A stretch of 64,000 nt of DNA from Patella vulgata (GCF_932274485.2 NC_065882.2:42130593-42194592), one strand, 5' to 3'; counted from the stretch's first letter, positions 1-12,397 are shown. Made by a program: numbers and translations. Notes: a model not told the origin generated them from the letters alone.

Positions 1-2049
1 CGTTGGACTATTGATTACTGATAATGCTTATTTCAAAGTGTTGATTTTAACCGTTACCATGTTAAAGGACTCATCTTAGATACAGGGAAGCCACCGTGGA
101 AACAGCTACAAGCAGTCCAAGGCCAGCTGAAACTAGCTCAATGATTAATTCCAATAATCTGCCGATTTAAAGAAGAGTTATAAAGTTTTGTTTGTGAAGG
201 AGGAGGGTTGTGTCTTGGGCAGTCTTTCTTTTGGTGTTTTTTGGCAGGAGGGAGGGGGTAACTTCTCAGGGGTGGTGCCTAGTCGACTTTTACCTACTTA
301 AGCGTGTCAACAAAAATCAAAGCGAAGACTGGGTTGGGGAGGATAGTCAGGAACATACAGAATATCCATGCCACATTAAATGTGCCTTGCAATACCCTAG
401 TGTTACACAATTAAAGTTTGTTGGAGTAGGATCAGCATTAAAATATTTTATACAGGGATATAAGGAATCAACATCCCTGATCAGCTAGAATGAGGATTAA
501 CGTTTGTTTTGCCTTTGTATATGTAACCATATAGCTACAGATGAAGCTCGCTAACCAGTGTGGTCCCTTTCAAACTACCCACTTAGTATTGTTTGTCTTT
601 GATGTATTCATCTGACTCCCTGGATAATCTATATAACCCATCTTTGCTTACGAATTGAGTCTTTATCCTGATGATAATGATGTCATTAATGGACAAATGA
701 AGCTTATTCAATTTGGCGCTTGCGTTTATAAATTACAATATAATCAACGTTCAGTTTTTTAGTTAAGTGCTAAAAATCCGATACACGAACACAAAGTAAA
801 CAATGTATTTTCTAAGATCAAACAGATTCTTGTTGAAATCATGATGTAGCAAATTATAGGTATTTAGTTTTCCACGTATCTTAAAACATGACGTTAAATT
901 TGCAAGTTTGGTCATCTTCTGTACGGATAGAGCCATTAAAATCAACAAAACCGTAAATTATTCATGTAAAAGCTCAATTGAAACCTTGAGTAATTGATAA
1001 TGAGCAATGTCCGCTTAGACTAAGTAGCGATGAATGGGCAATTAGATTCGTTAAAACTTTGAAACATGCACAGTCAATAAGTCTGCTTTTAATCGAGGTA
1101 GAATTTTCAAACTTGGTGTAGATGTTCATTAGGTGAATGATTAGCACATAGGGAACTTACGCCGTCCGTCTACAATTAGCCCGCTTGAGAACAGACCGAA
1201 GTCGGTTCGCCGACATTTTAATGCCTACAACGACGGTTTTAGTCGAAAAAAACTAAGTATCTCTCGAAAATTTTGAACAGTTGAACAGTATTTGTGCTGG
1301 TTCCATTTAATAGAATTGGAAGTCTTTACATGGTCTTTGTGTGTATGAAAGATATAACGCGAATTAGAATCATAAAAACTAATGTTAGAATATAGCGGCC
1401 AGTCGGGGCAGATATCTATTCTCAAAATAGAAAGTCCTCTGTGTCGCAACTTTAGGACACGATAACACTGTGAAACTTGGTGTACAGTATAGTTTCATTA
1501 CATCAATACCTTGATTCATTTCAACCATGAGTAATTTCCGCGTAGGCTAAGTGGGATTATTCGATACTTTACAAAAAGATAATTGTGCAATTAATTAATA
1601 TGTATAACACTAAGAACAAATACTACCTTCAAGGTGATTCAAACGCTCTAACATTGAATTTTGAACAGTTGATAATGCATTGTTTGACTCCAAAATGTTG
1701 AAAATGCCCGCCATCTTGTGTTTTCGAATGGCTGATGGACTCTTTCAAAAGAACAGTCTCCAAACAGATTTTGTGTAAATTTTGATAATCTTATCCACAT
1801 TTGAAACATTTCCTGGATATTATGCAGTCATCTACTGCACTACTAAGGGTTATGCTCAAAGTACCATAGGTGGGATTGATTTAACCTCCAGATTGAGTCG
1901 AAAGTATGCGTTTGGTTGATTTTATATGACTAACAGAAGGCGAGCCTGCATGGTTATTTCAAGTCGTATCTAGTGGAAATAGTCTGCTTTCATTGGTTTG
2001 AATCGGCAGGTCGCGTCAATAAGTGATGGAAATTCTGCCGAAGATCAGA
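1..2049. other. No gene seen; weak old repeat traces
   Basis: I see no supported coding region: the open frames are short, AT-rich and lack recognisable motifs. Around 1090-1180 and 1465-1520 there are phrases of the form 'aacttggtgta...gttcatta' that look like two relics of one interspersed repeat, and GCCGTCCGTCTACAATT near 1166 resembles, in reverse, the GGACGGACGG tail of the repeat block ending near 40165. This is resemblance by eye only. Confidence 0.4.
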
Positions 2050-2322
2050 TTTCTGCCCTTGTCAGTGATGCAGGACGGAGGGCCTGACAAGGACAGCTGT
2101 TTAGCCGTTCGGATGGGACGAAAAACCGAGGTCCCGTGTACATATTGGCGTGCACGTAAAAGATCCCTTGGCAGTTGCAATTCGATATAAGAGTAGGCCG
2201 TAGCGCCGCTGCCCGGGCAAAATTTCCCTCATAGCACACTGTATGGCGTATGCCCGTCTTCATTAGCCCAGTTTAGGAGCAGAACAGTAGGACGTTCAAC
2301 CCCATTTCATTTCATTTCATTT
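2050..2322 (+). mobile_element. SINE-A copy, 5' truncated
   Basis: tRNA-derived SINE body without the tRNA head. It runs from the CCCTTGTCAGTGATGCAGGA block through GGGACGAAAAACCGAGGTCC and GTAAAAGATCCCTTGGCAGT to the shared 3' end (GGACGTTCAACCCC) and a CATTT-repeat tail. The same order recurs at 20126-20457 and 38270-38640. 5' truncation is usual for LINE-mobilised SINEs. The open frame across it on the minus strand is not a gene. Confidence 0.85.
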
Positions 2323-2815
2323 CCCTCTGTCAAAAACAAAAACAGTTCAAATTTGTACCATACCATGATGAGTTAACTGGCGTGTCAAATCCCTTAGGTT
2401 GGAAGCCAGTTTAAGCGTTAACTCGTCTCCATTTTAATTATCTTCCTGTTTGTTTCTCAAATAAATTGACAGTCTCTAAATTAATGGGATTTGTCTTATT
2501 ATACAGTTGAACAGTTAATTGTTAAAGGGTCCGATTTCCTGCCCATTTATAGTCATTAAATATCCTTCAACACACCTAAGCATAGCAAAGTCTGTTTATG
2601 AGCTTTATACGTCTTTGTATAACAAACATGTAAACAAACGTAAGGATTTTGGTTCTAATCAGATAAATTTACCGTCATATCATATCATGTTACCATATTC
2701 CAATATTCAGATTATCTTTTGCTTACTCTCCGCGTGAGCGTTTAATGTGAACTTTTTTTAGACATTTTAAAAACAATGAATAGTTGTCTACCCAATCATC
2801 AAAATCGTTATCGTC
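2323..2815. other. No gene seen
   Basis: AT-rich sequence. The 72-codon frame at 2519 has no recognisable motif. Confidence 0.4.
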
Positions 2816-2912
2816 TTAAAGATTCATTGTGTAAGATTTAGATAATAGTTCAAAAATAGATAAATGCAAAATGAATATATTGAATATTTCATTAGAATGA
2901 CTTTATTCTGAG
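2816..2912 (-). mobile_element. R400 MITE, terminal fragment
   Basis: Begins with TTAA (2816-2819), then GATTCATTGTGTAAGATTTA and the words 'ttagataat...aaaatagataa...ctttattctgagc' shared with 19498-19602 and 61744-61855. These match the terminal ~110 bp of the longer R400 copies at 11992-12397 and 21330-21699. Only one end is present. Confidence 0.55.
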
Positions 2913-4949
2913 CGATGTTATCACTGTTTGAAGTTTTGACAAGATGTGGCATAGATTGTTTATTATGGCAGCAACGTTACGATTCACCATTTGTAAATGA
3001 TGCCACTTCGAGTTATTCAACTGACATAAACCAAGAGGTGTATTGGCAGTATAGGGAACATTTCCTCGCACACAAGAAAATAACTTCATCAATGGAGGTA
3101 TTAAAATCTAATACACATTGATTTTTTTTTAATGTCAGATATTTAAACTTAGGGAAGCTAAAGCTCTTTCTGGTTTAAACTTTAAGAAGCTAAACCTCTT
3201 TGATTTAGGTCAAAAATAAAGTATTGAACGGGGTTGATTTGGTGGTCATGGGACAAGCTCTAATAGTAAGTGCAGGAGGACCACAATAGACAGAAACATG
3301 ACACAAACTACACAGACATTGAAAGCAATAAACAAAAAAATATCAAATCAAATGAATGGACCCGGTTTATTTTGGAGTGTTAGTTTCTCTCTTCGTTTAC
3401 TGTGTCGATCGTGGAACCCAATCGGCAATTTTATTTCACTTCACAACTTCCAATATTCAACGTTATTAAAACTGAGCAGTAGAACGACAGAAATGTTATT
3501 CATCTGTCAGATTATATTTACAATAAAAAAATAATAACACCATCTTATATGAAATAAGATTTTTGTTAAATGTTATGATAAGGGCTTTTAGCTCGGCAGT
3601 AATATCAGGTGATGTTATCGTATGATCTTGGCATATTGCCGAGGGTATTTGGTAGCAATTAGTGACCCCCTTGAGAAGAAACTCTAAACACAAGAAGAGC
3701 AAAATCGATGGAATTATTGACTTCCTCAACGCCATTTGAATACTCTACGGGACACACCTCTCTTTATGTGATATAGAATAAACGACAAAATAGCTAATAT
3801 AATTAGATTTGAGATATTATGTATATATGATATATTTTATACACTGCTCACGTGAAAAAATATTACTTTGTATAATATGACGAGCCTGATATTTGGCGGA
3901 AAAAGTGACCATTACTATGATTAGTCTTCTATTTGCTTGGTTGGGTTAATGGAATATTTGAATTTAAAGGGATATACTATATAACCAGATGACACGCGTA
4001 ATTTAGTCCGGATTACCCTGGCAATATTTACTTTCAATAGCATTCACAGAACCACGAATTTTATTGGTCGTAGAATAATAAAAGTGTACACTGACATTGT
4101 TGTAAGGCCAGCCAACAAGAAAAGAAATTGTTTTTATTTATGAATAAACATGGAATTGGGTGCATACACTCAGTTGTCTTCTTCTTGTAGGGGGGACGAT
4201 CTTCAAATGTTCGACAAGAATCTTAACATTCTTGTTCTTTTGACAATTAATTGTACTACGATGACGTCATGCTCGGTTTCTGATTCATATACTACGCTCG
4301 TACTCCAGAAAAACTACACTTAATTTATTTTATAATCTCATTTCATTAAAGAAAAAGCAGAAAGTAGTAGATGTACTTTTTTTTTTATTATTGAAGAAAG
4401 GAAAATACCGAAGTCGAATAAGAAAATCGATTCATTGACAACAAAAGAAACAAGTCTTGGGTCAGTCGTCTTGAACATGTTTCATGATTACTTTGATTAT
4501 ACTTCTGTTTTGATATAAGTCCACGTGGAGAATCTCGTCCGCCTATCTTCTTTTAATTACTGTGTTAGAGCTAATTTTCTAACTTGGCCGGATTGTTCAA
4601 CGTGTTTTGATTTATGAATGGTGCTTACCATCGAGCTGGTATTTGGCGTGTATGTTTTGTTTGCCGGAAACCCATCTTTAACTCAATTTAGAAACATTTC
4701 CATAAAAAGGATAAAAGATTGAAGATATTCCCGTGAGAGACGTGACCGTCATTAAACTAGCATTTGTAAATGATGTTAATGCTATATAAATTATATTTGT
4801 ATTGTGTGTATTCCCTTGTATAAAAGTTCATCGTCGTATCGTATGTATTGTCCTTCTCCCAGATGTGTACAGAAAATGTGAACTTATCGTAAGCATGTAG
4901 CTCTTGGCGTTGTATGCCGCAAGTCTCCCTTTGTGTTCTTAATAAACAA
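2913..4949. other. No gene seen
   Basis: About 2 kb of AT-rich sequence with only short open frames. A T-rich run lies at 4380-4388. I found no motif, clear repeat or RNA gene. Confidence 0.4.
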
Positions 4950-5152
4950 GGACCACAGTGGCTCAGTGAGTAAGCGATTCATGATTCGCTTCCGGTGTTG
5001 GCCTAGAAAGGGAATTTCCAGCCTTGTTACCCCTTGTCAGTGGTGCATGACAGATTGTCTGGCAAGGCCCAGCGTCTATAGTCGCATGAATGAAATGGGT
5101 TTTTACGTTGGTCAAGAAAAGTGGGACGTTAAACCCCACTTCATTTCATTTC
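4950..5152 (+). mobile_element. SINE-A copy, diverged and internally shortened
   Basis: The head GACCACAGTGGCTCAGTGAG contains an A-box-like TGGCTCAGTGAG. The CCTTGTCAGTGGTGCATGAC block and a complete 3' end GGGACGTTAAACCCCACTTC with CATTT tail follow. The middle is missing, so the copy is about 200 bp instead of ~370. CTTAATAAACAAG before the head and CTTAAAAAGAAAG after the tail (10 of 13 match) may be a decayed target-site duplication. The 114-codon frame through it is not a gene. Confidence 0.75.
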
Positions 5153-6167
5153 TTAAAAAGAAAGATCCACTGGAAATTATAAAATTTAAAATTTTCGACT
5201 TGACAAAGAAGCCCGCAAACCCGCCTCCCACCTTTACGCCTGGCGTCTTCTATAGCCCGAATGAGTCAGAGAAGTAAGGCATTTGTCTCAGACAAACTTT
5301 ACTTGTTTTCTCAGTTTTTATTATGAATAAAATCTGTTGCTATTTAACGATTTTGAAGTCTGTCAACAGTTTGAATCTGTTTTGTTTTGGGTTTTTTCCT
5401 ACTAATATTACTATTTTTTTTATTAGTCAGGTGAAAGTTGCAAATGAAAGATCCGTATTTATTGGTTTTATGAACAGATGTAGAATTTGATTTCAAGTAG
5501 AGGCTGCATAAACAATATTTAAACAGTTGATTTTATACAGTAATAGATAGGCTATAATAATGTTGAACTTTTTGTATTTTGTCTCCGTTAATGCTTGTAG
5601 GCATGACAACCACGTGTAAAGCATTATTAGGTCTACTAATAGTGTAGGTCAAATACCACTTATGACGTCATAGACAGAAGAAAACAAAAACGGAAAAGAT
5701 TGCAGAGGTTTTAATTCACGAGTAGGTGCTTTTTTCAGTGTGGGTACCATAATTATTGTACGGTGTACCGTCTCTTGGATTATTGTCATTATGGCATTGC
5801 TAGCACTATCTTGAAACTAGAATTGTCTTTATAATCAGCTGTTCCGTGCAAATAGTGTCCCTTAGCTATAGGGATAGAAGTAATTTGGAACCGGAGACAT
5901 CCTAAGTGAGTAAGAATAAATGTTAGACATTTTATTTGGTTGCATGGTAATTGACTAATCTTCTACGGAATGTAAATTTATAAATCAGTGAAGACACGTG
6001 CTTCATCTGTTATCCCTCAAACCTCTTTAATTTGCCACACAGTTGCTTTTATATAAATACTTCTTGGTTTTTGTATATCCTAAATTATCTCGGACCCTGT
6101 TGTTTAGTTTTATATTTGTACGAGAAGCGGTTTTAATTGAGTTTTACGTCCTATTGTTCCTTCCGGC
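5153..6167. other. No gene seen
   Basis: AT-rich sequence without a supported coding region or clear repeat. Confidence 0.4.
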
Positions 6168-6486
6168 TGGGCTAATGAAGACGGGCATACGCCATACAGT
6201 GTGCTATGAGGGAAGTTTTGTCCGGACAGCTGCACTACGGCCCAATCTTATATGGAATTCCAACTGCCAAAGGATCTTTACGTGCACGCCAATGTGTACA
6301 CAGGTCCTCGGTTTTTCGTCCCACTATACACTGTCCCTTGCCAGGCCGTCTGTCCTGCAACACTGACAAGTGGGAACCACGCCGAAAAATCCATATAAAC
6401 TTCCTCGGCCAACGCAGGGATCGAACACGGGATCTCCAGGTTAGCGAGCCAACGTCTCACCCACTGGGTCACCGTGGCTCCTCCAT
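6168..6486 (-). mobile_element. SINE-A copy, nearly full length, minus strand
   Basis: Reads in reverse from GGGCTAATGAAGACGGGCAT at the left to the tRNA-like head at the right. The reverse complement of 6440-6486 gives GGAGCCACGGTGACCCAGTG followed by a B-box-like TGTTCGATCCC. It lacks the final GACGTTAAACCCC and tail. Three open frames cross it and all are SINE artefacts. Confidence 0.85.
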
Positions 6487-7575
6487 CCATGACACTTCAA
6501 GACTGCAGTAATGTTGTATGTGGCCAATCTGTAATAACGACGTTTTACATAATAATTTCAATTTTATTCTGTACTCACTAATTTTTACCGATCTGGAATC
6601 TGATTAAAATCAGATTTTTCAATTTTTCAATTCGTTTTTCATTTTATATTCCGTATTTGATATTTTACATCACCCAATCGCCATTCTGTGCACTATAGAT
6701 TGTTGTATTGTGAATTTGTAGGTACATTTCTTCATAATTTACAGCACTTTAGTAGTTTATACAATTTTAAAAGGAACTAGTACATGATATAAAGTGATCA
6801 GTGTTTTGGGTACTGATATAGACAATATTATTTCAATGTACGCCAAGCACATAATCTAATATAGACATCTCTCAGCGTCTCACTGATTTTCTGGGGAGGG
6901 GGTGGTCGATTTTGTTTTTATTATCACATCAGATTACGTTATACTATTATTGTATCCCTTTGTTCTTATGGCCTGCTTTTCTAAATAACATAACACTGGT
7001 GTCATTTTATTCTAGGGTTGTATCGCTAAACAGGCGCCTGTAGCATGGCAAATCTTTTTTAAAAATAACATTAACTAAGGCTAAATACTAAAGTTTATAT
7101 TACGTCCATGTTCAAAAGGGTGTTTATCAAATTCAGGGACATTATAGCTCGCCTAAAACCCGGCTTGACTGCTGACTGTGCTGAGCCACCATGACTTTCG
7201 ATCTCATGTAGGCTACCTCGTCTGAAAGCATCTAAATTTGATCTAGGGATGGGTTTAATCATTATTTTACGTTTTGTGTTTATTCCGTTTCTTCTGCATA
7301 ACCTTGATTCGCGTAGGTCATCACTGACCAAATACCCGGTTGGACTGTCTTTTATTAGGCCATGTTTTGTGATAAAAAAGATCAAGCTTGTTGGCAAGAG
7401 AATTTAATTATCCCTTTACCCTTCCCGCTTGTCAATCATGTGTTAATGTTTATTGATCATGGATATAATAGACTACTTTCTATAAGTCTTGTAATAACAC
7501 AGATGCAATATTCTTATTTGTTTTATTGAACAACCGGGGTCTTCCCATATCGTCGACTCATCAGAATTTGGAAAG
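6487..7575. other. No convincing gene; one unexplained minus frame
   Basis: Mostly AT-rich sequence. The 100-codon minus frame at 7095-7397 is charged and less AT-biased than its surroundings, but I recognise no domain, splice context or initiation signal, so I do not call it. Confidence 0.35.
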
Positions 7576-7588
7576 TCGACCGCGGCAC

Positions 7589-7863
7589 GGGGGGTTGGAT
7601 GGCCGAATGGTTAGCACGTGCGTGCTGTATCATAAAGCCTGTCATTGAGTCAACTGGCGTGGTTTCGAATCCCCGGTTGTACGTGACAAGGAGTAGGGTC
7701 GCCTGTCCAACCTCGTGGGTTTTCTCCGGGTCCACCGGTTTCCTCCCACTGCTAAAGACCCTTACGCGCAAGTGAATTATTGAAATAAAATTAAACCATA
7801 TGTTAGTCCCGAAATGACCTAGTTTGTGTCGAGTGGACGTTAAACCCCATTTCTCTCTCTCTC
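7589..7863 (+). mobile_element. SINE-B, complete copy with target-site duplication
   Basis: tRNA-derived SINE of 275 bp. The A box is TGGCCGAATGG, the B box GGTTTCGAATCCC, then a central block (GGGTTTTCTCCGGGTCCACC, GGTTTCCTCCCACTGC), then AAACCATATGTTAGTCCCGA and the 3' end GTGGACGTTAAACCCCATTT with a CT-repeat tail. A perfect 13-bp direct repeat TCGACCGCGGCAC flanks it (7576-7588 and 7864-7876), which is direct evidence of retroposition and modest age. The conserved middle resembles the central domains of widespread metazoan SINE superfamilies; which one needs a database search. Confidence 0.95.
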
Positions 7864-8046
7864 TCGACCGCGGCACTCTTTGCTGGGTTAAAAACGGATT
7901 AAAAGCGTTAATTATTAATATAGTTCACTTAAATCGATTTTTATCAGAATTCAACTCACTCACTAATTAATACCTTGGCGGACTATTATTGTGGGTACAG
8001 GGGGTGGGGCGATTTGTTTAACGCTTTGGATCATTTGGTCTGTCAA

Positions 8047-8132
8047 TGTTGAAGTGAATTATTGATTAAATTATAACAAATGTTAGTCTTGCAAGTTTCT
8101 TTAGAGTGAATATTAAAGTCTCTCTGTACAAA
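8047..8132 (+). mobile_element. SINE-B tail fragment, diverged
   Basis: GAAGTGAATTATTGATTAAA then 'acaaatgttagtcttgcaag...gtgaatattaaag' follows the SINE-B 3' region (GTGAATTATTGAAATAAAAT ... ATGTTAGTCCCG ... GTGGACGTTAAA) with many mismatches. The 137-codon minus frame over 8066-8479 is an AT-rich artefact. Confidence 0.5.
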
Positions 8133-8477
8133 TATTTTGCAGCCTCCCTGTTAATAAACGATACATTACGCCAATAATAAATCATGGATACAACTCTGAT
8201 TACAATTATTTTGTTCACATACAGCGAAGAAGATTTCCTTTTTTGCAAGACATTTCTATATGACAAATAACTTGCTCCTAAATAACACGTGTTCTGTGAA
8301 ACGACGGTCGTAGAATATAATCTAGGATTAATACGCCGATAAATCATAATCAATAGTAAATTCGTAGACGGGTTAAAATGATTATTATGTTTTGCCATTA
8401 TCGAATATTGTTCTCTACAAAATGAACCATGAGGTGATTTAGATCTGTACCATCCATCAATAGTCCAGAGAAAACTC

Positions 8478-8556
8478 ACGCGGTTGGACAGGCAACCCTA
8501 CTCTATGGGCTCGTTGGATCGAAACCACGCCACTTGACCACTAGACCATCCCATCG
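8478..8556 (-). mobile_element. SINE-B head fragment
   Basis: The reverse complement reads GGGATGGTCTAGTGGTCAAG, then GGCGTGGTTTCGATCC and GAGTAGGGTTGCCTGTCCAA. This matches the tRNA-like head, B box and start of the body of the complete SINE-B at 7589-7863. It is truncated in the body. Confidence 0.7.
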
Positions 8557-8763
8557 TTGTAAGCATATTCGTACTCTAGTAAACTAGACACGATCTCTAA
8601 GAATTGTGACAGTAATTAGGATATGTGGGAGTATTTATATTATATTCATGTTCATTACAAGAATTGAAGACATTCTAATAGACATATTCCAGTATTGTAA
8701 CTGTAACAGAAATCGTCCAGTAATTTTATTTGCCTCTGTTTTTATTATTATTATACAACATTT

Positions 8764-9058
8764 ATAAAGCGAACACGCTTCACTCAAGTATTCAAGGGCG
8801 CTGTGCAAGTTACGATAGGCACACCAATATAAAATATACATAAATATCTAAATATACATAGAGTTCTAAAACATTTGTAATATACAATTACAAACAATTC
8901 CAGTACTCACAATTATAAAGCGAACGCCCTTCAATCAAGTATTCAGGGGCGCTGCGCAAGTTACGATAGGCTATCACATCAATATAGAATATACATAAAT
9001 ATCTAAAACATAGAGTTCTAAAACATTTGTAATATACAATTACAAACAATTCCAGTGC
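8764..9058 (+). repeat. Two-copy tandem repeat, ~150-bp unit
   Basis: Unit 1 (8764-8913) and unit 2 (8917-9058) share TTATAAAGCGAAC, a 'tcaagtattcaggggcgctg' block, GCAAGTTACGATAGGC and ACATTTGTAATATACAATTA in order, with small indels. The first block, a short run ending in an '..AAAGCG..' then 'AAGGGCGCTG' motif, resembles LINE or SINE 3' ends, so this may be a duplicated retroelement tail. Confidence 0.8.
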
Positions 9059-9635
9059 TCCCTGTGCGCGATTCTCTGTAGTTGCCTTTTATGGTAAAAC
9101 AACACAGCAATGGAACAATGGAAGTATTCATAATACAGTGTACTATAAAAATTATAATTCAAAATCTGGATGAAGGACATTGGAAGTATGGTACTTATGC
9201 TTTATCAGTGTCTATTGATTCCAGGGGTCAAGTCGTATGGGCCATTGATTTAATTACTATGATAGATATATTACACCATTTCTATAAATGTGGATCGATT
9301 TCAGTATCTGACCATCAATAATTTTCATTCGCCATTCTGACTTCTAGGACAAAACCATAACCACATGTTCTCGACGTGTGCAATATAAGTAATGCTACAT
9401 GTAGTTGGGGACAGATTATTTTGGGGCTGGAAGAATCAGCTTTAGGTACTTCTAGAAGTCACTGGTACCTGTAAACCAAAAGATTCCCTCGAATTATCTT
9501 TGACAACATCTTTAAAGAAATCTATGTTGTAAATAAATTGAAGAAATATTAGTTAACATCGTTTTGGTTACAAATGGAAAACACTTTTGTGGACCTTTTC
9601 ATTTCGTTGATTCTCATTAAAAGTTGATGATTGGG
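9059..9635. other. No gene seen
   Basis: The 79-codon frame at 9082 is not supported by any motif. Nothing else is visible. Confidence 0.35.
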
Positions 9636-9815
9636 TGCTATAGTGGCCTAGGCCATAAGGCCTATACCTATGCCAGCAATAGGATCGACCCACTTATAGG
9701 AGAAGGGTCGTCCGTCACCGTCTAGTCACCCACCCCGAGCTCTTGTAATTTAAACAATACCATATGTTTATCCCACAATGACCTTGATTGTTGAATTTCG
9801 CGTTTAAAAGTATTG
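9636..9815 (+). mobile_element. SINE-B-like relic, strongly diverged
   Basis: GGATCGACCCACTTATAGGA, AGGGTCGTCCGTC, then ACCATATGTTTATCCCACAA and TGACCTTG follow the order B box - body - tail of SINE-B with heavy divergence. The A box and the 3' end are not clear. Confidence 0.45.
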
Positions 9816-11379
9816 AACTAATATAATGAAATGCAACAAAATAATCTCAGAAATAAGTCAAGTGACTTTAAAAGGTTCATAGTGCTGTTTTCAATTGATT
9901 CTTGAGATGTGCCATATTTTTCTATAGTCTGATAGAAGATAGATATTATTGACAGCGACTCGAAAATGCTTGGCGAGTGACCCCCCCCCCCACTCCCCCA
10001 TTAAAGAATGCACCAGTAACTACCATAGGAAATAGTAACAGTTTATATAAGTTGTGTTATCTCGCACGTTTTTAATTAACACTATCTATTTCCAATAGTG
10101 AAGTCACGTACCCAATCTTTAATAACGTTTTTGAAAGTTGATACTTTCTGTCTATAGTTACAATGGAGGATCTCCCGACGATTGAATCTATGCTAATCAA
10201 AGATTTCCCACTTTACAAACTATAGTTATACACAATTCAAGTACTAATACAGAATTTAAAATGCCTTTAAGTTTCTCTTATTCCTGTCTGAAAGATTTGA
10301 GTTGATGAGCATATGTACTGAACAAATTTAAATAAATGACAGTCTAGTCTTTGGGTGGTACGAAACCAAAGGCCCACTCTGTACAAGTTGAAAGTTGCAC
10401 TTTGGTGAAGAGTAGGCGGAGACGCCTCTGTTGTACCTGAGAAAGTACCATATCCTACTTTCTTAAAATAAAACTTGAAAACAATTATCTAGAGAAACAT
10501 GGGTTCTAGGATCTGATATTCAAAAAACCAAAAAACCAAAAAAAACCAACGCGCTTTGTAAGGAATATTAGCTTGACGCAAATGATCTCAATCAACTTTT
10601 TTCTAACATGTCAATGCAGAACTTGTCTGGAATCCCATCTTAAACCACAGATTTGTTTTCTTAGAACATAGATTAGGTTATTTGAAACTTATCATTTAAA
10701 ATAGGATTTTGTAATGAGTTTTCTTGCGTCATCAGCGATATAAATCGTGGGGGTATTTGATATATTTTAAGATTATGATAGTATAAAGTATAAAGGACAT
10801 GATGTTTTAGCTGTTATAAAACACCCACACTGAATAAAGATGATATAAACCCTACATGATTTAATATAAATTAAGATGAATTGTCATGGCTTTTTTATCT
10901 TAAAAAAAACATGATGGAAATTACATGCCCAGTTATTTGCTTTACCACGCGATCTACACGATTCTCCATAACATTTCCTCGGGATCGATATACAAATAAT
11001 ATTCGTAAAACAACTTTAAAAGATTTAATCAGAATGCTTTTTGTACCCATTGTTGTGTTTTTCGACACAAATATGTAACGGATCAGCAATGTTCAAATTC
11101 TAAAAGGAATCTGTGCTGGGCTAATGATCTTATGTTACATTTCAGAATAAAAACCCTCAAATTTCAACACTAGAGAGTTTCTATGGCGTTTGTCTCCATA
11201 TCAGACTTTAAACTATGTTAAAAACTCGCACAATGATCATGTTTGTGGTTTGAAAGTTACACCAACGGTGATGGTATCATCATTTATTCAAATCAAAATG
11301 ATGAAAGTTACATTTACAATCTCTAATGTTACAAATGGATGTAACCTGTCAAACATCATTATGTGACAGTTGTAGACCA
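9816..11379. other. No gene seen; C-tract and A-rich simple repeat
   Basis: Contains a run of about 11-12 C near 9980 and a CAAAAAACC-type simple repeat at 10522-10550. The overlapping plus and minus frames at 10881-11089 are mutual shadows without motifs. Confidence 0.4.
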
Positions 11380-11935
11380 GGAGCCCAGGAGGTCAACCTA
11401 GCTGAAAAGTGTACCAATAATCTATATGGTATCAATGCATGTATATATGGTATTATCAGAATGTAAGTCTGCCGGGTTTTGGGTGGTGGGTGTGGTATTC
11501 CACGCCCAAAATGCAACCCCCCCCCCCCAACTAGGCTAGATTAGCTCAAAAATGTACCACATGAAAATCGTACAGCAGTGTACCGTACATCTTCAGGTGT
11601 TACAAAACACTTTGACAGACATTTCTAGTGGTGGGTTACCCCTTACAGAGCTATGTAATTGCCAGATATTTGTAGTGGTGGGGTATCGCTGACAAGAGTT
11701 ATCTAATTTCCAAACCATAGCTAGGCTAGATTAGCTGAAATCTGTACCACCGAAAACAGCCTTAGAGTTGTTCAGTACCACGACAGGAATTATGAATGAC
11801 CACTGCCAGACAGTTTGTGCGGTGGCTTACCCCTATTAGACACGCCCCAAAATGCTACGCCCCCAACTACGGTACGGTACACTGCACTATGATTTTCGCG
11901 TGGTACACTCTCTCACCCCCCCCCCCCCCACACAC
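11380..11935. repeat. Mixed direct and inverted repeat block with C-tracts
   Basis: CTAGGCTAGATTAGCT occurs at 11530 and again near 11721. 'cacgccc(c)aaaatgc' plus a C-rich stretch occurs near 11501 and 11838. The phrase 'tgtaccac..gaaaatc..gcagtgtaccgtac' near 11548 returns inverted near 11863-11915. The block has the look of an old small inverted-repeat element, but I cannot set its ends. Confidence 0.5.
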
Positions 11936-11991
11936 ACAGACACACACTTAGAGTTAGGGTCCTTAAAGTTAAAATTAAGGAAAATTCTGTG

Positions 11992-12397
11992 TTAAACATG
12001 CATTATGCAAGAGCAAAATCTGCTTATTACAAGTCTTTCTTTAGGCCTGAAATGTTATCTAAATTATCAATTAGACATTAATTAACTTATCCAGACCATA
12101 ATAAACTCTCGATGTCAAGGCTAGCCTTCGATGTTGGCTGGATTAGATTCCTATATGCCGCTAACGGCCGTTGATAATTAAATCAATAAAAGTGGATAAT
12201 CGAGACTAAGCTGTTAATAATAATGATTTTAGTAATGATGACCGAGACTATGCCAAAATTTCACCCGCTTCTTTCTCGGCTCAGAGTGGATCAATTTGAC
12301 TGAAATTTTCAGCAAATTACCTTTACACTTTCTAGTTTGTAACTATTATAGCGAGAACTGCCATCTCGTTATCTTATCTCCCATAACGTATCTTTAA
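11992..12397 (+). mobile_element. R400 MITE, best full-length copy
   Basis: A non-coding ~400-bp element bounded by TTAA at 11992-11995 and 12394-12397. Imperfect terminal inverted repeats read 'acatgcattatgcaagag' at the left and, reversed, 'agatacgttatgggagat' at the right. Internal landmarks are CTTTAGGCCTGAAATGTTAT, ATTAGACATTAATTAACTTA and TGGATAATCGAGAC. The same landmarks recur inverted at 21330-21699 and direct at 38641-38985. TTAA flanks suggest mobilisation by a piggyBac- or Kolobok-type transposase, which is inference. Confidence 0.85.

Noticed and set aside
4933-5277. 114-codon plus frame as a gene
   Set aside because: It reads through a SINE-A copy.
7095-7397. 100-codon minus frame as a gene
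   Set aside because: No domain or neighbours to support it; chance frame cannot be excluded.
8066-8479. 137-codon minus frame as a gene
   Set aside because: AT-driven composition, overlaps a SINE-B tail fragment and ends against a SINE-B head; no motif.
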